A stretch of 64,000 bases of DNA from Tubiluchus corallicola. Its lineage: Eukaryota; Priapulida; Priapulimorpha; Priapulimorphida; Tubiluchidae. The stretch lies in contig JAQGDQ010000063.1 in NCBI GenBank assembly GCA_030141605.1, positions 124,001 to 188,000 of the forward strand. Direction: 5' to 3'. Shown here in pieces: positions 22,291 to 34,000 of the stretch. Under the pieces are notes generated by a model that was given only the letters and a program-made list of their open reading frames with translations, was not told the DNA's origin and did not search any database. The stretch's first letter is position 1; the number at the start of each line of letters is the position of its first letter. The position numbers and the translations under genes are program-made.

Positions 22291-25200
22291 TAATATTCAT
22301 TGACCGGCATATGTGCAACATGCGCTGTGACTAAATGATCTATGCAGTAATTTTTGTGTGTAAACTGGTCTGTGTCAAGACGTCCGTGCCAAAAAACCAG
22401 TGCAAGTGCGTTTGTAGACCGTAGGATAAATTTTGCCCAAGTTTAAAGTAGTAGAGCTCTTGAACCGTAGAAAAATGCAGAAACGTGCTTTGTAAGACAT
22501 ATGACAGAAATTCAACCGCATAGACAAAATAGACATCAAGATAAGGTTTTGATTAAGGTCAAAATACATGTTAAAGGTGAAAGGTAACTAAAAGATCATA
22601 ATCCAAAATATGCACAAAATAATTTCGGTTATAGATCACTCGACTGGAGTTGAAGACCGAGAGAACATGCCTGATCCCGCGTCATGATAAAAGCCGAACC
22701 ACACCAAACGGGCATTTCCCAAATTTACAAACAAAAGATAAATTTTCGGCCCAATGCAGCCGTGAGTTTAGTCCATGTGACGAGAGGAATAACTACAAAA
22801 TGTCATATGGGCAGATCGACAAAGCTCCGGGAATTTTTGTTACAAATTTATCTATTCATTGTGCCTTTAAACCAAGATATTAACATCTTTTTTACATATA
22901 TGCTGAGAAAAAAAAATTATAAACGCTTGCAAAATGACTTTTATAGGTCTATTGAAGAAGTAATTTTGCTGTACATCCGGTAGTGAGTAAAAATCTGCCT
23001 AGGAAAAGTTTTCTTACATCCTGTTTTTTCTCGACCTTGGTAATTCCGAGGAACCTTCACTTTCCTTTTTATTTAAGAGTCATCAATTCTTTTAATTCAA
23101 AAGTCACGATGTCATCTGGGCCAGATAGCCGCTGAGCAATAATACCCTTCTGTATTCGCTCTAGAAATCCACGCGTAACCGCCACATGTCTTGCTGGTGC
23201 TTAATAAACGCCATTACGAACCACTACCATTATGCAGGCGTCCATTAATCTGTTACTGTAGTACAGTACTTATTTATTGCAACACGTGACGTAGAAGTTC
23301 AGTCTTCTGAATGCGTTATGTTTAGTAGTCGTTGGCTTACATGCATTAATATACTAACTGATCATAATTTCTGGCTTTTTTTGTAAATGTATCAAGAAAC
23401 AGAGGCACAGGGTTGACGAGAGTTCCTTACTCGCTGTAAAAACTCTTGGTCATTTTCAAACAATTAGCTAAAAAGTTTGTGTTTGTTGGAATGGGATTGC
23501 GTTGAGCCAGTGAATTTTTGTAATGAACCAGCCGGTACGGATTGTTACTTTAGTATCGGACTTGCATTGTCATTACCGTATATTGGTTTTTATTATGTAA
23601 TGAAGTGGGAACAAAGCTCGTCGAACTGCTGTATCCTGCGTGCAAAGCGCATTAAGTCTAGGCGTTTGACCACAAAGGAATCTAATTTCGGGATCATACT
23701 ATCGCCTTCAAGTAATTTTACAGCATCAAGAGAATTAGCTAAATGGAAAGCTCGTGTCCAGCCAGTCCTCCAGCAGCAGTTCGTTATTACATAATCAATA
23801 ATGTTCATTTATTTTTCCAGGCTTTCCGTCCGTCACTGTCGTTAATCAGGAATTATTTAGTTTTTTCCAGCTGGCGATATGCTATGTTTAAATAAAACGT
23901 TTGGATAGCAATTTTAGGTGAAAAGATTTTGACACAAGGAAATCGTTTTACAAACATACATGGTCAAACAGATATACTCATGGTTTTCCTTCAAATGCAA
24001 ACAAGATTTTTTTAACTTGGTAAAATGTTATCTTATCTCAATTGTCAGTCGGCAAAATTGAATCAATGAAAGATCTGAAGAGTGCAAACTACTTGTTCTC
24101 AATGGAAGGCTTTGTTTGACAAGCTGAATGCAAAATTTCTCGTCAACTAGCACTACATGTGCATTGATCTGATCTGCGCCGTCAATAATTGTCAGTTTTG
24201 CGAAGTTTTATGTTATGTCTCTCTTTGTTTGCAAAGCAGCAATAACTGAAAACATAAAATTGCTGGTATCTGCCAGAAATGAAAAAATCTGCATCGCTAA
24301 GGGCTGTAAACTTTTGAATTGCTTTGTCGTTTAACCGTTTTTTAACACAAGTGCAGCACAGTACAAGCCGAAACACAGCACCCATTAGCGGCGCCTGCTT
24401 GAAGCAGATGTTTGTGTGTGGCGGAACCGTGACGTAGCTCACTGTATTGATAAATCTGTAAGATGAGATGCTAACTGTCGGTAGTTGTACAGCTGAAATG
24501 TTGGTTCTATAAATCAGAGATTTTTAACCTCGTTCTGATATGCATACATTCTCTCTTGATGACACGTAGCCAGAGACAGTTTGGCAGATTAATCGACCAG
24601 AAGCAGATTTTCCGGTATGCCCTCTTCATTTGTTACACTGCTTGGTATCACTTAACTGTTGTAATAAGTTGCGCATAAAGATCACTTAGTATCTCTTCTG
24701 GCCCGAAAAGTATTGCTTAGTTCTGTTCAAAATCTTAAAAATGTTAAAAAATTACGCAAAAAAGAATAACAAGTTCAGTACAATACCATGTACAATACAT
24801 GTTGTCAGGTATATATTGTGCACACTGTTTTGTTTTTAACGTGTTTTGCAGCCCTGAAAAAAGATATTTTCGGTTTTAAGCCATTTGCAAATTTAACATT
24901 AAATATTGTTGTTTTATCAAATTCCTGCAATAATTTTTACATTGTAGAGTTACAAGAGATGTAAAATCTAGCCCGCTGATACTGTGCATGATAAACGTAA
25001 TGTTGAAATCCCAATGCTTCATCTTTGTAATTCTAGGATGTAATTAGATGCCACGTTGATATTATGTTACCAGGATGAGGCGGATATTTCTAATTGATTG
25101 CCAAAGTACACGCAGAATAGAATCCTTCAAGCACTTTGTTTATCACATATGCTGCCACTATTAATTATGATGGGTGAAGGTAATCATAACATTCGTCATG

Positions 25201-25780
25201 CCGTTTGCTCAAGCGAGAGGTTTCTTTGTTCTCTGTGATTTTAACTTGATTACAGCATGAGAGTTATAAGGCTTCCGAACATGACATCCATATTGGAGTA
25301 ATGCTATTGGAAAGTAAAAAATTATTATTTTAAAAGAATATGCACTTCAGAGTTTGGTTTAGCTGATGCTTGACAGTTGTCAGGTATTGTGCTTTGTTTA
25401 TGTTAAATATAAAATGACTTCGGGTTTCATGCGTTGAACTTGAAGGATTAGAAATGTTTTCCTGTTCTTTCAATTTAACCTTTGTTCGAACTTACACGTG
25501 GCTTATACAGAGTGGCGCTATAGTAATCATGATTTAAGTATAATTGCTTGCTGAATTGCAGTAAAAGACATCGAATTATATAAGGTGAAATGACGTCAGA
25601 GCGAAGTGAAATTAGCAGCAAACTGTCTTGTAATCCTTGTCATTATTCATCAATTCCACTTGACGCTGTTCGTCATGGTCATTATGCAACCATTACATTG
25701 ATTTTGCTGCATCCATCCTATCCATCATTTTTGGCGTACAAGTTTCATATTACGGCACTAGGGCGGCGCAGCATGTTATG
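22291..25780. other. Intergenic, mostly unremarkable
   Basis: No gene can be supported. On the minus strand at 23800-23593 a frame reads GWTRAFHLANSLDAVKLLEG, which faintly recalls an ankyrin repeat, with a possible frame change to CGQTPRLNALCTQDTAV; isolated and unspliced, so left as a note. Confidence 0.4.
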
Positions 25781-25784
25781 CATA

Positions 25785-26900
25785 TAGCATCTCTGTATAC
25801 AGTGACATTGTGCAGTACAGCTGAATAGCGCATTTCGGTACAGAAGAATAGTTGCACAATACAAATACATCGTAATAGTACAGCTCAGTACATTATAACA
25901 GTAATTCAGTGCATCATAACTTAATAGTAAATGAGTGCAACTGAATCGTAACATCATAACAATACTACTGATTGTTACAGCTGAATAGTAACACAGTACA
26001 ATAGAAAAATGCAGCTCTGTACTGTAAACAGTTGAACAGAGCACAGTACATATAGAGCTGAAAAATTCATTTCAGTACAGTTGAACAGAGCACAGTACAA
26101 TGCAGCTGAATAATACAGCTCAGTACAGTTGAACAGAGCACAGTACAATACAACTGAATAATACTGTTCATTACAGTTGAGTAGAGCACAGTACAATACA
26201 GCTGAATAATACAGCTCAGTACAGTTGAACGGAGCACAGTACAATACAACTGAATAAAACTGTTGTTACAGTTGAACAGAGCACAGTACATGTAGAGCTG
26301 AAAAATACAGCTCAGTACAGTTGAACAGAGCACTGTGCAATACGGGTGAATAATGCAGCTCAGTACAGCTGAAAGTAACACAGTACTAGGGCTGAGACGG
26401 TTAACCGTTTAACCGGCCGCTAATTGGCGTAACTGTTTGGAAAATCGCTAACCGTTACTTAGCCAAGTTTCCTACCTATCCGTATTAGTGAAACTTAGTA
26501 TCTTGTAGCTTACATAAAATTGTACTATTTACAACATCGTTTCAATTAATCTGGTTGCCTAAGAAGCATCTAAACCGTAAATTGCAGAAAGTTTTTCACT
26601 CGCGTATGTTACGAGGATGCCGCCATGTTGGACATTCTCACTGGCTCATACTAAATTTGAATCCCACCGCTAATTTGTGCAATCCATCTGTATTTGATAT
26701 GTTCTTATATGTATAGCGTCATCGGGAACGGTTAACCAACCGCAACTAATAACGGTTAAACGGTTAGTTAAAAAGCCTAACCATCTCAACTTTACGCAGT
26801 ACAATGCAGCTGAATAGTACACATAGTACTGCTGAACAGTAATATAGTACAGTTAAGCTATAAAGTAACTTAGGTTGTATTGTGCAGCATAGCAGCAATG
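25785..26900. repeat. 48-bp satellite array (GAACAGAGCACAGTACAATA type)
   Basis: Most regular between 26030 and 26380, where the unit is 48 bases and contains GTTGAACAGAGCACAGTACA and CTGAATAATACAGCTCAGTA. It decays outward and resumes after the inserted element at 26387-26794. The unit is divisible by three and lacks minus-strand stops in several frames, which explains overlapping minus-strand frames with 16-residue Cys/Tyr/Leu repeats; these are not genes. Confidence 0.9.
26387..26794. mobile_element. hAT-like MITE inserted in the satellite, 8-bp TSD
   Basis: The left end TAGGGCTGAGACGGTTAACC and the inverted right end TAAAGTTGAGATGGTTAGGC are imperfect terminal repeats. CACAGTAC (26379-26386) and CGCAGTAC (26795-26802) flank it, 7 of 8 identical, as expected for hAT insertion. 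GGTTAACCG and GGTTAAACGG words repeat near both ends. No transposase. Confidence 0.75.
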
Positions 26901-27825
26901 CTGTGAAATGCAGCTAAACATAGCTGAACAGCAGTATGTTTCTTCAAAGCTTGTTTTTCCAGCCCCCCCCCAAATTTATCTTATCGCAGATAAGTTTTGG
27001 ATGGGATACAAAGTCTTTGATTTTGACTGAGCAGAAATTTTGTATCCTGCTAGTAATATTTGAGAAAGATATATCATTGAATTTGCTCTAATAATAGAAT
27101 ATCCAAATTCAGCTGTTAATCAGACTCAATTTTTCTTCTGCACGATATGTGATTCATTATGTAAGCTTTGTTTACATACTTTTTTTGTAAAATATCTATT
27201 TCTATAGCAGTTTGACAGTCTTTTGTTTTTAGCATACTTGTAAATTTTTTGGAAATTGTACTTCTTAACAAGCACCTGCGTCAGAGATGTTGCTACTATC
27301 ATTTAACATCTTGACATTTACCTGCTAGAAGTTAAGGTTTTATTACATAATTTTCAGAACCCACGCCAACTCTTTATATAGACGCAGCAAGTCACTGGGG
27401 CTGTATTTACCTGCAGACATACCCGATAATGCTGTTAAAAACTGCAGTTTTTATTCGTCTAGACTTGCTTATTTGTAAGCGAAACTCGTCGTTTAAATTA
27501 AGGTCTTGGTGTAGTTTAATTTGAAACTTGAGTTAACTGTCAAGCAACGGAAGCATATTCACAGACAAGAAATAAAAGTAGTATTTTGTCTCAGCTAACA
27601 GTTGTCAGTACATTATTATAGCGCTCAATACTTTATTTGATACCAAGGTAACTGCAGATTGTTTTACCAATATTCCTCCTGTCAGCTACAAATTTCGTTC
27701 ACAGTAAATATTACTTCATTTATTGGCATACTGCGAAATGACAACACTTTTTATTTGCATTTTGGTTTAGGACAATTTCCCTTGTAATTTAATTTAACTG
27801 GTTTTATTTTAGTACTCAATCACAT
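26900..27825. other. Region upstream of the receptor gene
   Basis: No gene seen. It may hold the receptor promoter or the end of a 5' leader intron (TTTTATTTTAG at 27802-27812). No TATA or other site that I would defend. Confidence 0.4.
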
Positions 27826-27855
27826 ATGCTGATGAGGAAAGTACCTGAAGGATGA
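27826..27855 (+). promoter_or_regulatory. Upstream ORF overlapping the receptor start codon
   Basis: A nine-codon frame (MLMRKVPEG) starts at 27826 and its TGA overlaps the main ATG as ATGA. It contains two in-frame ATGs. If present in the 5' leader, such an overlapping uORF would be expected to reduce initiation at the receptor start or allow reinitiation. Whether this stretch is transcribed is not known. Confidence 0.4.
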
Positions 27856-27948
27856 GGTCAGGGACCGCAGTGATGGTCGTACTACTGGTGTGTAGTGTAC
27901 CGTGCATCAGTGATGTAATACCACGCAAGTGTTTTAGAGAAAAGCCAG
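27852..27948 (+). other. First coding exon of the receptor: signal peptide
   Basis: The ATG at 27852 opens 32 codons beginning [20 protein letters not shown], a basic start, a hydrophobic core and a small-residue cleavage region, which is a textbook secretory signal. The exon ends after one base of a codon at a GTGCGT donor (27949). The next recognised exon (35600) begins with two bases that complete a Glu codon and continues as [11 protein letters not shown], so phase and topology both fit. A pyrimidine-rich run ending in AG lies at 27801-27812, so a non-coding leader exon may be spliced just upstream. The 7.65 kb distance and the gap in the intron are the reasons for some doubt. Confidence 0.75.
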
Positions 27949-30900
27949 GTGCGTACAGCTTTCCTTGTTGTGTCTTCCTGCATGAGTACTTGTGTAGATA
28001 GTTGAAATATGTATTAAAGTTTTTACAAAATTGTTCGAATATCCGCTTAGGCTTGTCCATGATACAGATGGAGAGGAAAACAAAGAGTTGCAGTAGTCTG
28101 AATAATTATAGCAGTCCATATTTTGGATATCTGCTTGAAATTTCGTGATATTTTTATCGATTGTCATTACTTGTAATTATTATTTATAATATAGTTGGCT
28201 AAAACTCTCATGAAACAGCTCGATCTTTGTCACTTCTTGTTACCTATATTGTCAGCAGCTAGAACATCAAAATTAAATTTGATTGCATTCAGGTAACATT
28301 ATCTTGTCTAAATTTTAGTTTTTCTAAGTCTGACACAAATATAACGCGAACAGTCATTGACTGAGTAACCTCACTAACCTACTCTTTTTGTATATATTGT
28401 CTGTTAATTTTGTTTGCAACTCTGAGCCATTAGTTTTGTTTCATAACGCGCCTGTGACGCAACTTCACAGTTTACGATGTTCCATTATTGAAAACTCGGT
28501 CATTTTTCTCGAATTGACCGGTTCTCATCAATTTTGCATTAATTACGTAGACGCGTCTTGCTGCACTTGCATGCAAGTACTGGTGCCATTATTACAGTGC
28601 TTAATACTAATTCAAGCAATTTATTTTCTTTGCTATTTATTTAAAACGCAAGCTAATCAATACGAGTAAAAATAATGTACAATAAAAATTCCATCTCGGA
28701 ACGTCTCTTTCCCGTTTTTTGGAATATTTCTAAAAACGAGAGTTGAAAATTGAAATTTAGTGCAATTTTCATAATTTTTCAATTTTCACGTGTTTTAGAG
28801 CACCGTTCTTTTAAAAATGTGATTACTCACCCAGGATAATCAAATATCATTATTTATTTATTTATTAATTACTATAATTTTATATGTTATTAATTAAACC
28901 AAGGGATTTCTAACGATAGTAATGGGTTGGTCGGGATAATGACGTCCATCAAGTAACCGACGTCAAAGTTAAATATAGCCTCCCCGTTAGAAATTACAAG
29001 GTTGACCATGTCCGGGGTACATCCTTCCTTCCGCCTTTTCCGAAGTATCAGTTTCAGAAAGTTTGCTTAGAGCCCGCCATTACTGTGCGAAGTAGCATAA
29101 CCATGGTCTGTAGATCGTACACGTTGAACGAGAATGATCTGGNNNNNNNNNNNNNNNNNNNNNNNNNNNNNNNNNNNNNNNNNNNNNNNNNNNNNNNNNN
29201 NNNNNNNNNNNNNNNNNNNNNNNNNNNNNNNNNNNNNNNNNNNNNNNNNNNNNNNNNNNNNNNNNNNNNNNNNNNNNNNNNNNNNNNNNNNNNNNNNNNN
29301 NNNNNNNNNNNNNNNNNNNNNNNNNNNNNNNNNNNNNNNNNNNNNNNNNNNNNNNNNNNNNNNNNNNNNNNNNNNNNNNNNNNNNNNNNNNNNNNNNNNN
29401 NNNNNNNNNNNNNNNNNNNNNNNNNNNNNNNNNNNNNNNNNNNNNNNNNNNNNNNNNNNNNNNNNNNNNNNNNNNNNNNNNNNNNNNNNNNNNNNNNNNN
29501 NNNNNNNNNNNNNNNNNNNNNNNNNNNNNNNNNNNNNNNNNNNNNNNNNNNNNNNNNNNNNNNNNNNNNNNNNNNGCATACTGGAATTTGGAAACATATC
29601 CGAGACTTAGACAGGCTCCCATTTTACCATGTCGTAATTTTAAGCTTTTTAACCCTTGCAGAATATGGCGAAAGGCTTTTAACAAAAATTGAACATACGA
29701 TGTAAAAATTATAAAGTTTGAATACGTATAAATTCAGCTGTAGCGCTGTTGGCACGATGCCAAGGCGGGTGAATTTGTCAGAACTTACTGGGTCTGGTAG
29801 GTACAGTAGATCAGCGTCTCATTCACGCTCATAGATTTGTTTTCAGTAAATCTGGCAGCTTGCCAACGCTTTATGTTTCATGCCATGTTTTCGTTGCTTA
29901 GTTTCTGGTATGATTACATGCAGCAGCTACTACTGTTCTAAATGTTTTATGTTTCACTTAATTTTAATCTAGTCTCTCCTCAATGTTTTCTATTCAGTTC
30001 ATTAATTATGTAAATTAGGTCGATGGTATTAATTATTGCTGTTAAACTTCACTTCCGTTGTGCAAAAGAACAACAGCTTGTCTGACTGAGAAGAGCTCTT
30101 TTATTATCTCCTACGTGGATTGGTCTTCGAGACGAGTCCAATTAAGTACACTCTGAGAAAAGTGCACTTAATTTGTCGATATTCAGGTTTTCTCGTTTCT
30201 CATCTTAGAAGGCTGTCCAAGCGCTAAAGGTTGCAAATTATTTTTGCTTTTAAAAAGGATTACAACGACAAACAGCCTCGAAATCGTCAAGAAACATGTA
30301 CATTAAAAATAAGGAGTCGTTTTACTTCAGAAGTGTCGGGTAAATACCAAAAATTTGTTCAGAAACATATTTTGAGCAAGAACTCTCACATAACAAACTA
30401 TAATGGTTTAAATAATTGGCATAGAAAATTTTATGTTTAAAATTTTTTGTGGTGGAAATTGTGGCCTTTGCTGTAGCTACAAGATTGTTAGATGGGGGTC
30501 AGTTTACATTTCAATATAGTCTGTTATTTATGTTGAAACTTAGTTTTTAAAGATTTACTATGTTTTTACTCACAATGAAACGCATTATTCGGAATGTGCA
30601 ACTTCGTTACGCCATTTTGCAGCAATATCAACAATATTCGATGTCACAGAAACTCATTTCACGTGATTCTAATCAACTACTTGGTGAAACTGCCTGATTT
30701 AGGTCAACTTATTGTTAATGTTGAATGTGATAGACTGTGTGATTAAATGCGGTTCTTGTTCTTTTATAAGAATGAACTTCCATTTCATTTCTCATCATGA
30801 TTTACTCCCGAGTTACAAATGTCATACCAGCGTTTGTTAAAAGGAAGCCAACTCAACATCGGATGATGGGTGTGATTAGTAATATGGCGTGAATTGGGCC

Positions 30901-31024
30901 AGCATGAATTGGTTGACCTGTATTGTGGTAACCTGGCTAATTGATTTTGTGCAGTGAAATTCTGAACGAAGGCGTTGATGATACTGATAAGTTCATGCGT
31001 TAACTTTCTGTGCATATGTACTCA

Positions 31025-31077
<53 letters not shown>

Positions 31078-34000
31078 ACTTTGAAATAAGTGACTTAGGT
31101 TGGCTGAGAAGTTAAGCAGTGCGGTGCCTGTTCAGTAAATAGATAAGTGACTTCCGGGAAAGCGACTTCCGGAATTGACTAAGACATAACTCCTAGTTGT
31201 TAACTTCGTCTCAGAAACATGTCTTTGATAATGAGACAGGTATTGGTTCTGTCGCAGCCATTAGTATAGGTGCGTACAGTCACAATCGTTGAATTTTAGA
31301 TCCCTGTTTGCAGAATGCTGAGCTGTATTATATCGGGCGGCACAGAAGCTGTATCTGTTGTTGGAAAGACAAAAGGAGGAAAAAGACACTTATTTACCGT
31401 CGCTGACAACAGACAACATTGGCCATAAGCTACAATAAGCGACTCTTAACGAATACAACAACACTGATACGCCACAAATAAATAACACAGATAACAACTA
31501 TTTGCGCCAATGCAGGTGGTTTTGAGATTCGAATTCTGGCTGCAAGCAGAGAAGCACCCACAGCCCGTTACCTTAACCACTCAACCACCCGCAATATCAC
31601 TAAGAATCGTCTTCGACTAGTTTGCAGTGAAAATGGTGGACACATAGAGCGCTTGTTGTAAATTATAACACGAATGACAAAATGTTTTCCGGTATTTATT
31701 ATTTTTTTTAACTTGGTGTTTTAAAACTTTTGTGTCTTTGGAAAAACCTGAGGATGAGACCTAATTTTTGTTTTTGTTTTACGAATGCTATGTAACATCA
31801 GCGTGGTAATTTTCTAGCGATTCGTTTATTTTCTTCTTATAATATGGAGATCAAAACTTCGGCGCATTTGTTTTTATTTTATCAGCTTACTGGCAGTCGT
31901 TTGACTTGTGGTCGCCCATCCATCCCTTGTCAGCTAGTCCTTTGTCCGTGGTAAGCCTTTGACTGGTGGTTCAGCGTTGGCTGTTTGACCGCCCACCCAC
32001 TGCTTCATAGTGTTTCGATATTACCGTCATGTTTATTTATTTACATAAGAAATGGTCTTCTATTCCCTCGTTTTCTATTTTGGCATTTCTTCTTTAGAAC
32101 TTATTCTCTAGCGGATTTCATAACAGCAGCTAATCTTGTCGTTTTTCATTACACATTCACCATGGGAGGCGCACATCCAATTATTAAAATCCCGATAGTC
32201 CTAAATGACGTTTGATATTCTCTATGTAAAGCCAAGGCACCATTGCTAATGGCTGCATTGTATCTGAGTGATATATGCCGTGCGCAGTATCACATTCACG
32301 AATTTTTGTTCGTTTGTTCATTCATTTAGTCATTAAATTATTAATTCATTTATATCCTTTGTTATTTATTTAGTCGTTCGCTTAATCATGAATTTATTCA
32401 CTCTTTGCATTCATCTATGCATCATTTAGTCACAGTCGCTCATTTTGCTTCACACTCAGAGACAATAGATCAAAGGCTTAAGTGCTTTTTCTGCTTGTAA
32501 AAATTGGTACAAATTTACACTGGTTATGATATAGTTGGGGTTTAAAGGATTAATGGCACAGAGAACGGTAATCAGAAATCAAATCTGCGGATTACGTTTA
32601 GCAGAGTCTTTAATTGCAGTCAGGCTAAACACGCACTAGTATACCGTGACAGTGAATATAATGGGTTATTGAGTGACAAGTAGAAACTGAGAACGCTTGT
32701 TCAATGTTAAAGCTTATCAGCTGAATTTAAGTGCAGGGAAGTTGGGAGTTTATCCTTTGTTGCTCTACATTGGGCCTGACCCGTCTATGATGGTGAATCC
32801 TCTTATACTGACATTTTTGATAACTCTGACTTTTTCTAAGTTCTTTTAGTTGTAGTTTTTATTATTTGTTTCTTAAGTTTTTGACGCTGTTAAGATTTTC
32901 CCATGGAAATTGATAGAATTTTCCAACAAATATTACAGTAGTCTTGGTATAAATTTCGTTGTACGCCAGAACGAGAACGCATTGGAGACTAGTATGGGAT
33001 GCGGGAACTAGGAACTGAAAGCGTGTGATCTTGAGTCATGCGCCTTAGTTACAGCATATTGAATAGTTAATTTATTGCTGCAATATGCATTAAAAGCTAT
33101 GTAGTATAGAACATTTTATTTATAAAGGGCCCATGTTTTAGAGAGTAACGTATTCCACGAAAATATTGTTATACCCAAAGTATATCATGGTATCATGCAG
33201 AAATTAGCAAGACGGAATAATCGAATTGTATTGGTATCTTAGTCAAATTCTTATATCACTTTTTCAAGTAGTCGGAGAAAACGTTGGTACAAGCCTACAT
33301 TTTATTAAATTTTGATAACAAACTTGAAAGCGAGGAAATGAAGAAGATGGAATACCGCCAGGATTTAAATAAGATCTTTCTGGTCACAAGGAACACACCT
33401 TAGGCCACTAAGCTACTGTATTCCCAAATGATTAAGGCAGTCCAAAGTTGATCAAGACAAGCTGAGAAAACATTTGCGTGTAAAAATTTTGTCACTATCA
33501 ACGTTAGGTCTATTGCGGTTTGTGTAACTTGTCCCAGGAACAATAGAGAGTCCAAGCAAGCACAGTTTAACTAGTCAATCTAAGACATATTACAAGAACA
33601 AATTCACGGCTGTATTTTTTCAGAAAGAGTGACAAGTCTCACGTCAGGAAAATAAACAAGAGAATATTTTGTGAAACAAGCAAATAAATAAAGTTATTTT
33701 CATGTTGGCTATTAGGCTTCTCACTACCATTTTCAGAGCGTGTTTAATAAATTTTATTATATGAAAACTGTCTACACGGCAGTGACCGTGATGTGCGGTA
33801 CCTGCCAACGAGCTTGATCTACTTTCGATCTGTTCCTAGTTCAGCAATATTGCTAAATTCTCCAGTGAAATTGACGCAAGGAAAATTATCTGCAAATTTC
33901 CGTCCATCTTTTCACGATGAATTTCCTCTAAGATGAAAGTGTTATTATGTTTCCCATTTGTGAAGAAATCGAGTAAAAGTGTAATTGGGTCGAGAGTTTG

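Noticed and set aside
24182-24442. 86-codon minus-strand frame with several Cys
   Set aside because: No domain recognised, no splice signals in support, isolated in repeat-poor intergenic DNA.
25745-26381. Three overlapping minus-strand frames of 89-104 codons rich in Cys, Tyr and Leu
   Set aside because: They are the three frames of a 48-bp satellite without stop codons; the repeat explains them fully.
29067-29705. Frames of 158-206 codons around 29.1-29.7 kb
   Set aside because: They consist almost entirely of N from the assembly gap.
31512-31592. A functional Ser/Leu tRNA gene
   Set aside because: The acceptor stem pairs, but the anticodon and T stems do not and the B box is altered; kept only as a tRNA-like remnant.
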